The translations under genes and the position numbers were made by a program. From NCBI GenBank assembly GCA_016748015.1, contig JAAOMT010000070.1, positions 395,222-428,760 on the forward strand: DNA of 33,539 nt, read 5' to 3'. A model generated the notes under the pieces. That model had not been told where the DNA came from, did no database searches, and saw only the letters and a list, made by a program, of their open reading frames with translations. This document shows positions 32,982 to 33,539 of this stretch, one piece after another; within the stretch, counting starts at the first letter, position 1; each line of letters begins with the position of its first letter. This stretch comes from Geosiphon pyriformis (Eukaryota > Glomeromycota > Glomeromycetes > Archaeosporales > Geosiphonaceae).

Positions 32982-33539
32982 ACAGTTTGGTTTGGAAAGT
33001 TGCAATGTGTAACGTTAGGAGAATGAACAATTCTGTAAAACAGGATGATATTATTTGTTGGCATAAAAAAATGAACAATGTGATTTCAATTGTTACTGAA
33101 ACTAAGTTGAAAGGTAAGATCCATTCTTGGATCATGAGCAAGTTTGATGGCATTCAGGTTTTTACTTCTGGTTTGGATTCTGGTCACCTGGGTTCCAGGG
33201 TTGTAATCATTATGAACAATTTTTTGGCTTGGCATGTATACAAGGTTTTGGATATTTCTGACTGGCTTCTTTCTCTCAGGCTCCTTTTCAAAAATAATTT
33301 TTCTGTGTCAGTTTTGGAGCTGTATGCTGGAGCTTCTCTGGCAGTTTGTTTCTCTCAGGCAGATAATGTTAATTCTCTAATTGCAAGGGCAGTAAATGAG
33401 TCCTCTTTCATTATCTTGGGTGGCAATTTCAATAAAAATGGTTCTCACAAAAGTACAAGTTTCAAAAAGTGTTTTGATTTAGATTTGGTTAACTCCTTGA
33501 GTGGGAGCTCATATGAAAAGGAAGCTATGTGGAACAATT
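32978..33539 (+). pseudogene. LINE ORF2 endonuclease domain, partial (copy C)
   Basis: ORF2 starts at ATG 32978, overlapping the ORF1 TGA in ATGA, and stays open to the window edge (187 codons). It opens MNSLVWKVAMCNVRRMNN, with the family's conserved Asn. The catalytic Glu lies in SIVTETKLKGK, and the variable region includes LYAGASLAVCFSQ. The key catalytic motif, GGDFN in copy A, is GGNFN here, so an essential metal-binding or catalytic Asp has become Asn. This fits G-to-A change and predicts loss of nicking. Reverse transcriptase and RNase H would lie to the right. Confidence 0.85.

Larger units (their letters stand above)
30955..33539 (+). mobile_element. LINE retrotransposon, 5' part, runs off window (copy C)
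   Basis: The element starts near 30955 with AAACTTCTTTCTCTC, matching the 5' end of copy A. It continues through a short 5' UTR, ORF1 (31074-32981) and the beginning of ORF2 (32978 to the window edge). It is related to copy A but clearly diverged, so they are separate insertions of one family. ORF1 has four premature stops, and the endonuclease motif is already altered, so this copy too is inactive. Its 3' end and target-site duplication lie outside the window. Confidence 0.88.

Overview
The window looks like nuclear DNA of a very AT-rich fungus. The evidence is three conserved eukaryotic genes split by short GT-AG introns (mostly 60-110 bp), a LINE family with APE-type endonuclease, reverse transcriptase and RNase H, and long stretches almost without G or C. 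From memory of such elements and of the decayed protein family at the left end, I infer an arbuscular mycorrhizal fungus (Glomeromycotina, Rhizophagus-like). That assignment is inference, not shown directly by the sequence.

Layout. (1) 1-5195 is AT-converted wreckage: a decayed protein gene of a probable repeat family (139-2410, + strand), unassigned remnants (2411-3923), and a heavily AT-converted LINE ORF1 copy (3930-5195, - strand, 'copy D'). (2) 5204-12895 holds two LINE copies on the - strand, stacked head to tail: a 5'-truncated 3' end ('copy B', 5204-6045) and an apparently full-length but dead element ('copy A', 6065-12895). (3) 12896-14400 is an AT desert with one ORF remnant. (4) 14402-15409 is a diverged two-copy tandem repeat of normal base composition. 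(5) 16259-28800 is the gene island: APC4 (- strand, 15 exons), CBP20/NCBP2 (+ strand, 6 exons, divergent from APC4) and MED12 (+ strand, 24 exons). (6) 28801-30954 is intergenic and then an AT desert. (7) 30955-33539 is the 5' part of another LINE copy on the + strand ('copy C'), which runs off the window.

Function. The three genes are housekeeping: APC4 is a scaffold subunit of the anaphase-promoting complex, CBP20 is the cap-binding subunit of the nuclear cap-binding complex, and MED12 belongs to the Mediator kinase module. I see no functional link between them beyond adjacency. I reconstructed all exons by hand. Summed exon lengths are in frame for each gene (847, 221 and 1464 aa), with one APC4 splice junction unresolved.

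The most interesting signal is how the repeats died. Copy A's 1,563-codon ORF2 carries 11 premature stops but no frameshift. Stops in ORF1 of copies A and C sit where the other copy keeps Gln or Trp. Several catalytic Asp/Glu residues are replaced by Asn/Lys. All of this fits C-to-T change on both strands, a RIP-like or deamination pattern. Copy D and the left-end pseudogene look like later stages of the same process.
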